A DNA stretch of 32,419 bases from CAVQCT01 sp964520865. GTDB taxonomy: Bacteria > Zixibacteria > MSB-5A5 > GN15 > FEB-12. Below, piece by piece: positions 14,649 to 21,816 of this stretch (position 1 is its first letter; each line of letters opens with the position of its first letter). The position numbers were made by a program, and so were the translations under genes. The stretch spans positions 1 through 32,419 of the forward strand of contig CAZFOY010000041.1 in assembly GCA_964520865.1 (NCBI GenBank), written 5' to 3'. The notes below the pieces were generated by a model, which was not told where the DNA came from, did no database searches, and saw only the letters and a program-made list of their open reading frames with translations.

Positions 14649-15335
14649 TCAACTCATCCGCCAGAATTCGTCGGTCAAACCGAGCGATGCGAACATCTCT
14701 CTGATCTCGCCGCTCGACTTCCATCGCCAGTCCGGATCAAGCCGGTCTTCAAACCAGGCCCGGGCAAACTTCCAGCCGTCCTTGAGCGTCATTACTACGC
14801 CCTTCTCCACCCCATGCTTGGTGCACCAATTGGCGATATGGGCATCGCTGTCGAAGAGACTCATGGTCGACGACGTGTACAGGATATTGTCCCACCAGTC
14901 GCGCACCGGAACGGCAAAGTGAAAGAGGTGCGAAGCTTCGGCTATTTTGTTACGGGAGATCTCGATCTCGAGCGAGCGGCCGCAGTCGCCGCAGGCAGTC
15001 TGAATCAGCGCATCGGACTTCATCATCACCGGAATTCCGAGCGCGTCCCAGGCCGAGACGGCATACCATTCCCTGTCCCCGATTCTGACGCGATGAGGCG
15101 TCGGCGCCCCCGAAAACGGCATCGCCATCCAGATGTCGCATCCCCCCGGCTTGACCAGGAGACTCTGTTGTTCGGAAAGCCGCTGGCACGACCGCTTGAT
15201 ATCTTCGGCCGCTATGTCGAGTTTCGTGGCCAGATCAAGCATTGTCGGCGCGCGTCCGGTGTCGATGAAATGCTGGTAAACCTGCCGGCGGAGACGGTTG
15301 TCGATCTGATTTCTGGAAATGACTTCCTGAGACAT
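14649..15335 (-). CDS. MerB-fold (alkylmercury lyase family) protein lacking both catalytic cysteines
   Basis: The 228-aa protein has an N-terminal winged-helix part (about 1-60) and a MerB-like domain with MAMPFSGAPTPHRV, WYAVSAWDALGIPVMM and a final HIANWC. In organomercurial lyase MerB the active site is Cys96, Asp99 and Cys159. Here the first position is Ser94 (SAWD), Asp97 is kept, and the second aligns with Ser155 (YTSSTM), where relatives usually have Cys. C-Hg cleavage is therefore not expected. A CGDCG pair (Cys115, Cys118) may bind metal. A good ribosome site (AAAGGAG) precedes the ATG. There is no mer operon nearby. It probably has a different, unknown role. Confidence 0.8.
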   Translation of the reverse strand: MSQEVISRNQIDNRLRRQVYQHFIDTGRAPTMLDLATKLDIAAEDIKRSCQRLSEQQSLLVKPGGCDIWMAMPFSGAPTPHRVRIGDREWYAVSAWDALGIPVMMKSDALIQTACGDCGRSLEIEISRNKIAEASHLFHFAVPVRDWWDNILYTSSTMSLFDSDAHIANWCTKHGVEKGVVMTLKDGWKFARAWFEDRLDPDWRWKSSGEIREMFASLGLTDEFWRMS

Positions 15336-15456
15336 AACAACTCCTTTGTCCGAATCGTTAGTTCCTTCACTTCCTCATCAGCATACGCTATCAGTCTATA
15401 ACAGATTTTCAGACTCCCCGGTTACCGGTCCGCATGACTTTCTTCCATTTTTCAGC

Positions 15457-15482
15457 GCCTGTCAAAAACACCGATGACAGGC
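15457..15482. promoter_or_regulatory. Perfect 8-bp dyad in the divergent MerB-like/DUF169 region
   Basis: GCCTGTCA and TGACAGGC are separated by 10 bp in the 289-bp region between two divergent genes. No gene ends here and no T-run follows, so a regulator-binding site is more likely than a terminator. No regulator gene is adjacent. The rest of the region shows a double ribosome-site-like stretch before 15625 and no convincing promoter. Confidence 0.35.
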
Positions 15483-15624
15483 AGGTTCTAAGAAGGACCA
15501 TGCCCTACAGCAAGATTCTCATTTGCCCCCTCGTCCCGGCCGGTCAATTATCTTGACCTGAGACGGATGTCTGTTTTCTTGTGTATGAAAGACGGGAGGT
15601 AAATTTGGAATACGGAGGTAATAA

Positions 15625-16380
15625 ATGGATATGCAATTCAAGACGGAGTTTCAACAGCAGTGGGAGAAGTACTTTCCGCAGGCAGAACTTCCGATCACTT
15701 TCTTTTACAGCGAGAACGAAGGGGGAATTGAACGGGCAAAGCCGGCCACCGGACACCGCTGTCTCATCTGTGATTTAGCCAAAGTACGTAACGGCAAGTC
15801 GCTCTGCTTCGCCGAAGGGGATATCGGATGCGCCGGGGGAAAACGCTACTCCGGCTTCTCTCAGGAGCTGCGGCCTAATTTCGAGTATTTCCTGTCGTGC
15901 GGAATCGAAGGCGAGCTCGAAGGAGAGCGGTACGTAAAGACGCCGGAGATGGTGGGCGAACGACTCAAACAGCAGCCGCCGTTCGAGGCCCCATCGAAAT
16001 ACATCATCTTCAAACGATGGGATGCGCTGGCGGAGAGTGATGAACCCCTGGTAGCGATCTTCTTTGCCTCCCCTGACGTTCTTTCAGGTCTGTTCACCCT
16101 GACGAATTACGATGACATGCGGTTGGATACGGTTATCGCTCCGTTCGGAGCCGGCTGTTCGTCGATTATCCACTGGCCGCTTCACGAAGCCGCTACGGTC
16201 AATCCGAGAGGAGTGATCGGGATGTTCGACGTGAGCGCCCGCCCTTGCGTGCCGGCCGATATCCTGACGTTTGCGGTGCCGATCGCCAGGCTTCAGCGGA
16301 TGACCGGCAATATGGATGAAAGTTTTCTGATTACCGATTCATGGAAGAAGGTCCGCACGCGGATCGGCGCTCGGGGGTAG
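15625..16380 (+). CDS. DUF169 family protein
   Basis: The 251-aa protein has the DUF169 layout: an N-terminal Cys-rich segment (HRCLICDLAKVRNGKSLCF...GCAGGKRYSGF, Cys at about 46, 49, 60 and 69), a central IIFKRWDAL, then FFASPDVLSGLFTLTNYD, and the conserved GAGCSSIIHWPL near residue 185. The cysteines suggest a metal or cluster site; no reaction is established for the family. ATG 15625 follows ACGGAGGTAATAA, an excellent ribosome site. It is divergent from the MerB-like gene and ends about 40 bp before a repeat next to the scaffold gap. Confidence 0.85.
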   Translation: MDMQFKTEFQQQWEKYFPQAELPITFFYSENEGGIERAKPATGHRCLICDLAKVRNGKSLCFAEGDIGCAGGKRYSGFSQELRPNFEYFLSCGIEGELEGERYVKTPEMVGERLKQQPPFEAPSKYIIFKRWDALAESDEPLVAIFFASPDVLSGLFTLTNYDDMRLDTVIAPFGAGCSSIIHWPLHEAATVNPRGVIGMFDVSARPCVPADILTFAVPIARLQRMTGNMDESFLITDSWKKVRTRIGARG

Positions 16381-16419
16381 CGGCATCAATTTGCACGACC
16401 GCGAGAAGTCCATATCTCT

Positions 16420-16450
16420 GTTGTAGGCCCGACCATTCTTATGGCCGGGT
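16420..16450. repeat. Palindromic intergenic repeat, copy 1 (left of gap)
   Basis: The 31-bp unit begins GTTGTAGGCCCGACC and ends ATGGCCGGGT. It is an imperfect palindrome: CCCGACCAT and ATGGCCGGG pair with one mismatch around a TTCTT-like loop. The identical unit recurs at 16575, on the other side of the run of N. Confidence 0.8.
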
Positions 16451-16550
16451 NNNNNNNNNNNNNNNNNNNNNNNNNNNNNNNNNNNNNNNNNNNNNNNNNN
16501 NNNNNNNNNNNNNNNNNNNNNNNNNNNNNNNNNNNNNNNNNNNNNNNNNN
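16451..16550. other. Assembly gap (100 N)
   Basis: Exactly 100 unknown bases are the usual placeholder for a scaffold join of unresolved length. It is flanked by two identical repeat units, so assembly probably broke inside a repeat cluster. Reading frames across it are meaningless. The real distance between the DUF169 gene and the membrane protein at 16667 is unknown. Confidence 0.97.
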
Positions 16551-16574
16551 CCTGACCTACGTCTCGGCCGATGC

Positions 16575-16605
16575 GTTGTAGGCCCGACCATTCTTATGGC
16601 CGGGT
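16575..16605. repeat. Palindromic intergenic repeat, copy 2 (right of gap)
   Basis: This is an exact second copy of the 31-bp unit at 16420, in the same orientation. The sequence just before it (CCTGACCTACG at 16551) looks like the tail of a further related unit lying in the gap. REP-like dispersed elements of this kind are common in intergenic DNA of such genomes. Confidence 0.8.
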
Positions 16606-16666
16606 GTCACGGATCCATCGCAGGCGATGGTACCATACGAGTGATTGACAGCCTCGGTGATTCGCC

Positions 16667-17068
16667 TCACACAGCCTGTTGTTTCACCTTCACGAAATCA
16701 CGAAGGCAGGCGCACAAGGTGATGATCGTGACTATCGGCACAGCGGCCGCCAGCACGACGATCGCTCCGATCCCCCAGCGCCAGTCGATCGGCGCACCAG
16801 ACACCGCTACCGTTACGCTGCCAACCCAGAACAGCAGAAGAGAAATTAGGTAAATGATGTTCAGGTTGAAAGCGGTACCAAGGAGCCTTGGTCTCTCCGT
16901 CTCCTGACGATAGCGCATTTGTCCGAGCGCGATCAGGCTGAAAATTGGCGTGGCGAGCACAAAGATCACTTCCCCGGCCAGCAGCGGCAGGGTGAACTCG
17001 CGATAGAACGAAAACAGGACCAAAGTAAGGAGAAACGCGATGTTGACGACAATGGCGACTTGTCTCAT
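16667..17068 (-). CDS. Small four-helix membrane protein, unknown function
   Basis: The 133-aa protein has four hydrophobic segments (about residues 5-22, 27-48, 68-88 and 98-119) and a short basic C-terminus (CLRDFVKVKQQAV). No family is recognised. GGGAGG precedes the ATG at 17068 at ideal spacing, and a strong promoter lies about 120 bp upstream, so it appears to be an independently expressed gene with a long leader. It follows MscS on the same strand, 209 bp away. Confidence 0.65.
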   Translation of the reverse strand: MRQVAIVVNIAFLLTLVLFSFYREFTLPLLAGEVIFVLATPIFSLIALGQMRYRQETERPRLLGTAFNLNIIYLISLLLFWVGSVTVAVSGAPIDWRWGIGAIVVLAAAVPIVTIITLCACLRDFVKVKQQAV

Positions 17069-17195
17069 ACTACCTCCCGGTAATATCTATATTGAGTCGT
17101 TAGTTCTGTCGATGTCGCTTTGAAAATGTCGGATACGGTACCGGTCCGGAACGTGCCTTGGAATTAAACCGGACGAATTACGTACTCTTATATCT

Positions 17196-17224
17196 ATAAT
17201 GCGATAAGTTGACCTACTTGTCAA
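17196..17224 (-). promoter_or_regulatory. Sigma-70-like promoter of the 17068 gene
   Basis: On the minus strand a perfect TTGACA (17224-17219) is followed by a 17-bp spacer and CATTAT (17201-17196). The predicted start is near 17189, leaving a leader of about 120 nt before the ATG at 17068. A small inverted repeat (CCCAC-AAT-GTGGG) lies just upstream of the -35 box. Confidence 0.55.
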
Positions 17225-17277
17225 TATAAATTTTCCCACAATGTGGGCCGGAATGGTCGGCAGAAACAGCTGATTTA

Positions 17278-18240
17278 TCAGTCAGATTCGGTTTCACCTG
17301 AGACGGGCGGTGTCGCGGGGGCAGCATTGGCCCTTGCTCCCGGCTTACCTTCGAGTACATTATTGTATCTTCGGATGGTCGGATAGGCAAAATCTATATC
17401 ATCGCATTCGGCGAAACGAGTCAGGATATCTTCCCAGATCTCTTCTTCCGTTCCCCGCCGCTGGCGCGGCTTACAGAGATAACGGAGCGTGAGCAGGATC
17501 CCCGAGTCTCGCACGGTTGTGTATACGATCGGCGTGAGAGTGGTGTAGAAGACCATCATGCGCGCCGAAGCTTCCTTGACTCGTTCGGCCGCCCGCTCCG
17601 AGAGATGCTCAGCGTGCTTGATCGCGATTTCGTTGAGAATCTCCTTACACTTCTTCCAGTTGCTCTCAAACGTTATCAGCACCGGGATCTCGTTCCAGAT
17701 GAACATGAATCCTTTGCTGTAATTTGCCAGGGTGTCGGTGAACACTTTACCGTTAGGAATACGAATGATCCGTCCGGTCGACTGATCGGCATCGACCCAG
17801 TTCCCGATCTCCATAAGGGTGAACTGGAAAATACGAAGGTCGGTGACATCCCCTTTGTGGTTGCCGATCTCGATTCTGTCTCCCACCGTGAACGGCCGCC
17901 GCCACATGATGAACACCCAAGCGGCCAGATTGACCAGCGGATCTCTCATCGCAATTGCAAGACCTGCTGACACCAGACCAAGATATGTGGTCAAAGCCTG
18001 GAAGCCGGTGAACCAGATCCGACCGAGGACAAGGAAGCCGATAGTCGCGGCCGTATAGGTAGTCCCCTTGCGCCAGTTGTAGCGCCGGCGAATGTCATCG
18101 GTCCGTCGATAAACGATCCTGAGCGCGATGAATCTGATAATAATAAGCAGAAAGATAACGGCTACCGAAGCGACGATCTTATCAGTCGTCTCCGGTTTCA
18201 GGGTGAACAACTCGGAAAGTCGGTCGACGAAGCTGTTCAT
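17278..18240 (-). CDS. MscS-family mechanosensitive ion channel
   Basis: The 320-aa inner-membrane protein opens under membrane tension to release solutes during hypo-osmotic shock. Three membrane helices (about 20-44, 60-80, 84-112) are followed by the beta domain. The pore helix and its exit are typical: YLGLVSAGLAIAMRDPLVNLAAWVFIMWRRPFTVGDRIEIG, then IIRIPNGKVFTDTLANYSKG, the conserved 'PN' strand. The C-terminal alpha/beta domain runs to about residue 295 and ends in an Ala/Pro-rich tail. It is monocistronic by position, with its own promoter at 18295-18323. Confidence 0.93.
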   Translation of the reverse strand: MNSFVDRLSELFTLKPETTDKIVASVAVIFLLIIIRFIALRIVYRRTDDIRRRYNWRKGTTYTAATIGFLVLGRIWFTGFQALTTYLGLVSAGLAIAMRDPLVNLAAWVFIMWRRPFTVGDRIEIGNHKGDVTDLRIFQFTLMEIGNWVDADQSTGRIIRIPNGKVFTDTLANYSKGFMFIWNEIPVLITFESNWKKCKEILNEIAIKHAEHLSERAAERVKEASARMMVFYTTLTPIVYTTVRDSGILLTLRYLCKPRQRRGTEEEIWEDILTRFAECDDIDFAYPTIRRYNNVLEGKPGARANAAPATPPVSGETESD

Positions 18241-18294
18241 GACAATCCTGTCCGTTCAGCAGTTCGGCATGAGCATATCCAATACATATTGAAC

Positions 18295-18323
18295 CATATA
18301 CCCGACCGCCAATCGGGAGTCAA
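18295..18323 (-). promoter_or_regulatory. Sigma-70-like promoter of the MscS gene
   Basis: On the minus strand TTGACT (18323-18318) is followed by a 17-bp spacer and TATATG (18300-18295), giving a start near 18288 and a leader of about 48 nt. The spacer holds a GC-rich inverted repeat (CCCGAccgccaaTCGGG). Confidence 0.55.
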
Positions 18324-18452
18324 ACTAAAAACCACCCAAGAGACATGTGGTTTGCCAGTGTCCTTTTCGGCGACAACAATGAGAGAGGCACAGGTTGGGG
18401 CATAGGACTTTACTCTTCGGTACGCCGAGAACCAAAGAATCTGATAGCGGTA

Positions 18453-19394
18453 TCAAAGCTTGCGGGAAAGTGTAAGTACGGTGTCAACATGCAGTTTGAT
18501 TGATACGAAGGAGCTGGCGTCGTTGCACCGTATTGAATCAATTACATACACGTAGGAAGGCACAGATACCCCCTCCCTATCTCTTGGCAACACAAGATTA
18601 CAGCGCCCTTCGAGATTGTCCGAAAAGCCAATAAGGAGATGTAAGTTGTCAATACTAGGACAAAGTATCCCAGGTATTCCGATGTTCTGCTCTAGCGGCA
18701 AATAGTATTGTGACTCGACTGGCCAAAGAGTGTCAATAGTAGTCGTCAATTGGCCTGTAGTTAAGTTATGCGATGTAGTCTCTGAAATTGTCCGTTCCTC
18801 GATTGCAGGCCGATTCGTTGCGACATCGTTTTCTAGCAGCCTCCGTCCACCGACCCAAATTCGCTGATTGTCAAATGTAATACTGGAATTTGAATGCGTA
18901 GTTCCACCAATCCATTCGAGATTCGCCGTTACACGAGTTATGCTCCAGTTCACGTCAGGTTTAACAGTGTAGCTTATAATCAGACATGCGATGCTACGCA
19001 CGAATCGAACGCAGGAATCTCGAGAAAGAGGCTCAATTCCCAGGCTTCCATGTTTACTCATAAGTTCAATATGGTTGTCGCCACCGAGAAAGAACATCCC
19101 TGAACATAGCGAAACACTGTCCGAAGTCATCTTGGTTGCCAGGCAGATGTCGTTGATGTGGATACTGGTATCAGCCGAGGATTTTGCTGTTATCCAGAAG
19201 TATATGATCGGACCAGCGGCAAGCGCAATTGAGACCAAGGTCAGAAGGTTTGGAATCGTGAGCCACTTTATGCCCAAGGGTCTGTGAATCCAGCAATAGC
19301 GAGTTCCTTTACTAACCCTCTTTCGACACTTCCTTCCCTTACGTGTCGTACCGGTGCACGTATTGAACTCACTATTCTCCCCGCCGTGCTTCAT
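18453..19394 (-). CDS. Orphan membrane-anchored protein with N-terminal Cys/His zinc-finger-like motif
   Basis: The 313-aa protein starts with a compact cysteine/histidine motif, Cys13-x9-Cys23-x10-Cys34-x2-His37 (CTGTTRKGRKC...RYCWIH), of the kind found at the start of DUF5763-like proteins. One membrane helix follows (about 47-69), then about 240 residues that would be outside the cytoplasm, rich in Ser/Thr and beta pattern, with no motif I recognise. The DNA is AT-richer than its neighbours (about 45-50% GC in lines counted by hand, against the mid-50s around it). The ATG has a good GGGAGG site. It stands alone between MscS and the kbl terminator and looks acquired. Confidence 0.6.
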   Translation of the reverse strand: MKHGGENSEFNTCTGTTRKGRKCRKRVSKGTRYCWIHRPLGIKWLTIPNLLTLVSIALAAGPIIYFWITAKSSADTSIHINDICLATKMTSDSVSLCSGMFFLGGDNHIELMSKHGSLGIEPLSRDSCVRFVRSIACLIISYTVKPDVNWSITRVTANLEWIGGTTHSNSSITFDNQRIWVGGRRLLENDVATNRPAIEERTISETTSHNLTTGQLTTTIDTLWPVESQYYLPLEQNIGIPGILCPSIDNLHLLIGFSDNLEGRCNLVLPRDREGVSVPSYVYVIDSIRCNDASSFVSIKLHVDTVLTLSRKL

Positions 19395-19407
19395 TTGCCT
19401 CCCAATC

Positions 19408-19450
19408 TATTGAAAATTCGGAACGCCGTCGGAGTTACCTCCGGCGGCGT
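19408..19450 (-). terminator. Probable intrinsic terminator of the tdh-kbl operon
   Basis: On the minus strand, 25 bp after the kbl stop, ACGCCGCCGGA (19450-19440) and TCCGACGGCGT (19433-19423) form an 11-bp stem with one mismatch and a 6-nt loop, followed by TCCGAATTTTC. The T-run is short, so efficiency may be moderate. Confidence 0.65.
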
Positions 19451-19475
19451 CAGGGTTCCCAGCCATCGTAATCTG

Positions 19476-20708
19476 TCAGTGCTTATTCTTATAGTCCTCA
19501 AGCACCTTCAGGACATAGTCAATGTCATAGGGCGTGTGATCGGCCGCAATCTGGAACCGAATTAGCTGGTCCCCTTTCGGTACGACCGGATAATTCAGGC
19601 CGGTTGCCAGAATCCCGTTTGTCCTGAGAAATTTCACCAGATCGCGAGTCCGATCGGTATCGCGCACCATCAGCGGCGTGACCGGATGTTCTCCGGGAAT
19701 CGTTTCGTATCCGAGCTTCAGCAGCCCCTTTTCGAAACGCTTCGTCATTTCGCGAAGATGCTTCAGCATTTTCTTTCCATCGGCCGATTGGAGCATCTCA
19801 ATCGCTACCGATGCCGCCGAAGCCTCAGACGGCGTGATCGGATTCGTATAGATATAGAATGGATTCTTCTCCCGAAGGTAATTGATAACCGGCGCGCTTG
19901 AAACGATATACCCTCCGTTCACGCCGAACGCTTTTCCGAGCGTCGCGACGAGAATATCCACCCCGTCGGTCTTGTAGAGCTCTTCGGTCCCTCGACCGGT
20001 CTTGCCGAGCGCTCCCACACCGTGGGAATCATCTACAACGAACACAGCACCGCGAGGGAACCGGTCGCTGTATTTCTTCACGATCTCCGCCATCTTATCG
20101 AGTGGAGCAGTATCGCCGCGCATACTGAAGACGCCGTCGGTCACGACGATGACCCCTTCGCACTGACCGACTGACTCGGAAATCTGCTTTTCCATCGTTT
20201 CCAGATCCAGATGCGGGAAGATCTTCTTGTCTTTCGGCCGGGCCAGTTTCATGGCGTTGATGATGCAGTTGTGGTTCAGCTCGTCGGAAACAATGATCGT
20301 TTCGGCTGTCGTCAGGGTGGCAATGACGCCGAGTACCGACGTATAAGCGGCCGAAGTCAGCATGCACGCTTCGCGCCTGTGAAATTTGGCGAGCTGTTTC
20401 TCGAGTTTGGTGTGAACGTCGTAGGTCCCACTGATGAACCGAACGGCTCCCGGTCCGACCCCGTAGCTTTTGGCCGCCGCTTCTTCCGCCTTGATCACTT
20501 TCGCTCGAAGTGCCATACCGAGATACGAATTGGAGTTCATGCGAAGGAATTCTTTCTTGCCTCCCCCCTTGAGGAATACGCGCGGTCCCTTCTTGCCTTT
20601 CGGCTTGACCACTTTGACGACAACCGCTTCTTCCCCTTTGGCAAGTCCATTTTTCTCGAGATCTGCGACTTCGGCCGCAAGCTGTTGTTCGAATTTATTT
20701 AGCGGCAT
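19476..20708 (-). CDS. kbl: Glycine C-acetyltransferase (2-amino-3-ketobutyrate CoA ligase)
   Basis: The 410-aa PLP enzyme of the alpha-oxoamine synthase family converts 2-amino-3-ketobutyrate plus CoA to glycine and acetyl-CoA. Visible are RFISGTYDVHTKLE (close to Kbl's RFICGTQ...HKELE), SDELNHNCI (His146), DDSHGVGALG (Asp227, His229), and the PLP lysine Lys259 in TLGKAFG. The open frame runs 83 codons further upstream, but the real start is ATG 20708, with AGAGGAAG ahead of it, overlapping the end of tdh by 14 nt. A Lys-rich stretch near residue 40 is an addition compared with E. coli Kbl (398 aa). The adjacent dehydrogenase makes Kbl much more likely than BioF. Confidence 0.92.
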   Translation of the reverse strand: MPLNKFEQQLAAEVADLEKNGLAKGEEAVVVKVVKPKGKKGPRVFLKGGGKKEFLRMNSNSYLGMALRAKVIKAEEAAAKSYGVGPGAVRFISGTYDVHTKLEKQLAKFHRREACMLTSAAYTSVLGVIATLTTAETIIVSDELNHNCIINAMKLARPKDKKIFPHLDLETMEKQISESVGQCEGVIVVTDGVFSMRGDTAPLDKMAEIVKKYSDRFPRGAVFVVDDSHGVGALGKTGRGTEELYKTDGVDILVATLGKAFGVNGGYIVSSAPVINYLREKNPFYIYTNPITPSEASAASVAIEMLQSADGKKMLKHLREMTKRFEKGLLKLGYETIPGEHPVTPLMVRDTDRTRDLVKFLRTNGILATGLNYPVVPKGDQLIRFQIAADHTPYDIDYVLKVLEDYKNKH

Positions 20709-21708
20709 GGCTTTTCTTCCTCTTGTTGTTATTCGATTTCCCCTTGGTTGTTTTCTTGCCGGCCAGTTGTTGAGATATCTTGTCGAGCATATCGGCGACC
20801 ATAGTGTGCAAGTCGAACTCCGGCTTCCAACCCCACTCCTCCCGGGCGGAACTGTCGTCCATGTAATTCGGCCAGGAGTCGGCGATCTCCTGACGGACCG
20901 GGTCGACCTGGTAGTCGATTGAGAACTCCGGTAGGAACCGTTTGATTTCATCGGCAAGAACCTTCGGCGTGAAATTCATCGCCGTCAAATTGAAGGCGTT
21001 GCGGTGTTCCAGCTTATTCTGGTCGGCCTCCATCAGTTCGATCATGGCCCGGATCGCATCCGGCATATACATCATGTCGAGCGAAGTGTCCTCGCGAAGA
21101 TAACAGGTGTACTTCTTATGTTTGATCGCCTCGTAGAAGATCGCGACAGCGTAGTCGGTCGTGCCGCCCCCCGGTTCCGTCTCATAAGATATCAGTCCGG
21201 GGAAACGCAGACCTCTCGTGTCCAGACCGAAACGTTTGTGATAATAGTCGCACAGGAGCTCGCCGGCCACTTTGCTCACGCCATAAATCGTGTCGGGGCG
21301 CTGGATCGTATCCTGCGGGGTGTTGTCTTTCGGAGTACTTTTGCCGAAAGCACCGATCGAACTCGGGAAAAACAGCGAGCAATGATACTGTCTCGCAGCT
21401 TCGAGAATGTTGTACAGGCCGTTGATATTGATCTGCCAGGCTTGACTTGGACGGGTCTCCCCCACGGCCGAAAGAAGCGCCGCGAGATGAAAAATCGTGT
21501 CGGCGTTGTATATTTGCATCACCCGGGTGATGTGAGTGGAGTCGAGAACATCGAGAAACTCGAACGGACCGGAGTCGCGCAGGTCTTTGTCGGTTGGCAT
21601 CCGGATGTCCGTCGCGATAACGTTATCGTCACCGTAGCGTTTGCGAAGTTCGCGCGTCAGCTCTGAGCCGATCTGGCCGTTCGAGCCGGTTATCAATATC
21701 CTGTTCAT
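20695..21708 (-). CDS. tdh: L-threonine 3-dehydrogenase, short-chain (NAD-epimerase-like) type
   Basis: The 337-aa extended-SDR protein has an NAD-binding Rossmann motif ITGSNGQIGSEL (Gly8, Gly11, Gly14), the IFHLAALLS segment, Ser116/Ser117 in FPSSIGAFG, and the catalytic Tyr142-x3-Lys146 (YGVSK). These match the epimerase-type threonine dehydrogenases, which oxidise L-threonine to 2-amino-3-ketobutyrate and differ from the zinc Tdh of E. coli. Overlap with kbl, which uses that product, supports the assignment. The C-terminus carries an unusual Lys/Asn-rich tail of about 28 residues (GKKTTKGKSNNNKRKKSHAAK), part of which overlaps the kbl ribosome site and start. Confidence 0.92.
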   Translation of the reverse strand: MNRILITGSNGQIGSELTRELRKRYGDDNVIATDIRMPTDKDLRDSGPFEFLDVLDSTHITRVMQIYNADTIFHLAALLSAVGETRPSQAWQININGLYNILEAARQYHCSLFFPSSIGAFGKSTPKDNTPQDTIQRPDTIYGVSKVAGELLCDYYHKRFGLDTRGLRFPGLISYETEPGGGTTDYAVAIFYEAIKHKKYTCYLREDTSLDMMYMPDAIRAMIELMEADQNKLEHRNAFNLTAMNFTPKVLADEIKRFLPEFSIDYQVDPVRQEIADSWPNYMDDSSAREEWGWKPEFDLHTMVADMLDKISQQLAGKKTTKGKSNNNKRKKSHAAK

Positions 21709-21816
21709 TTTTCGTCACCTCTACAGTTGTATCGGACAGCCCCGGCACCGCCGGCTCAAGCTGCAGTGATTGTACCTGTTTTTACAATGGATAATTAAGC
21801 CGACACCGGGGGAAAG

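Noticed and set aside
14649..15335. Functional organomercurial lyase (merB)
   Set aside because: Both catalytic cysteine positions are serine, and there is no merA, merR, merT or merP nearby.
14289..15401. Long 370-codon frame on the plus strand over the lipoprotein and MerB-like genes
   Set aside because: It lies antisense to two well-supported genes with ribosome sites and family motifs, and its translation has no recognisable fold or signal.
16420..16605. CRISPR array at the two 31-bp repeats
   Set aside because: Only two units are visible, 124 nt apart across a gap, the unit is a strong palindrome, and no cas gene is present; a REP-like element fits better.
16341..16853. Open reading frame spanning the run of N
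   Set aside because: It crosses unknown sequence, starts inside the DUF169 gene and shows no protein-like features outside the repeat; it is an artefact of the gap.
19476..20708. BioF (8-amino-7-oxononanoate synthase) instead of Kbl
   Set aside because: It overlaps a threonine dehydrogenase gene and has the Kbl-like RFISGT...H motif; no biotin genes are present.
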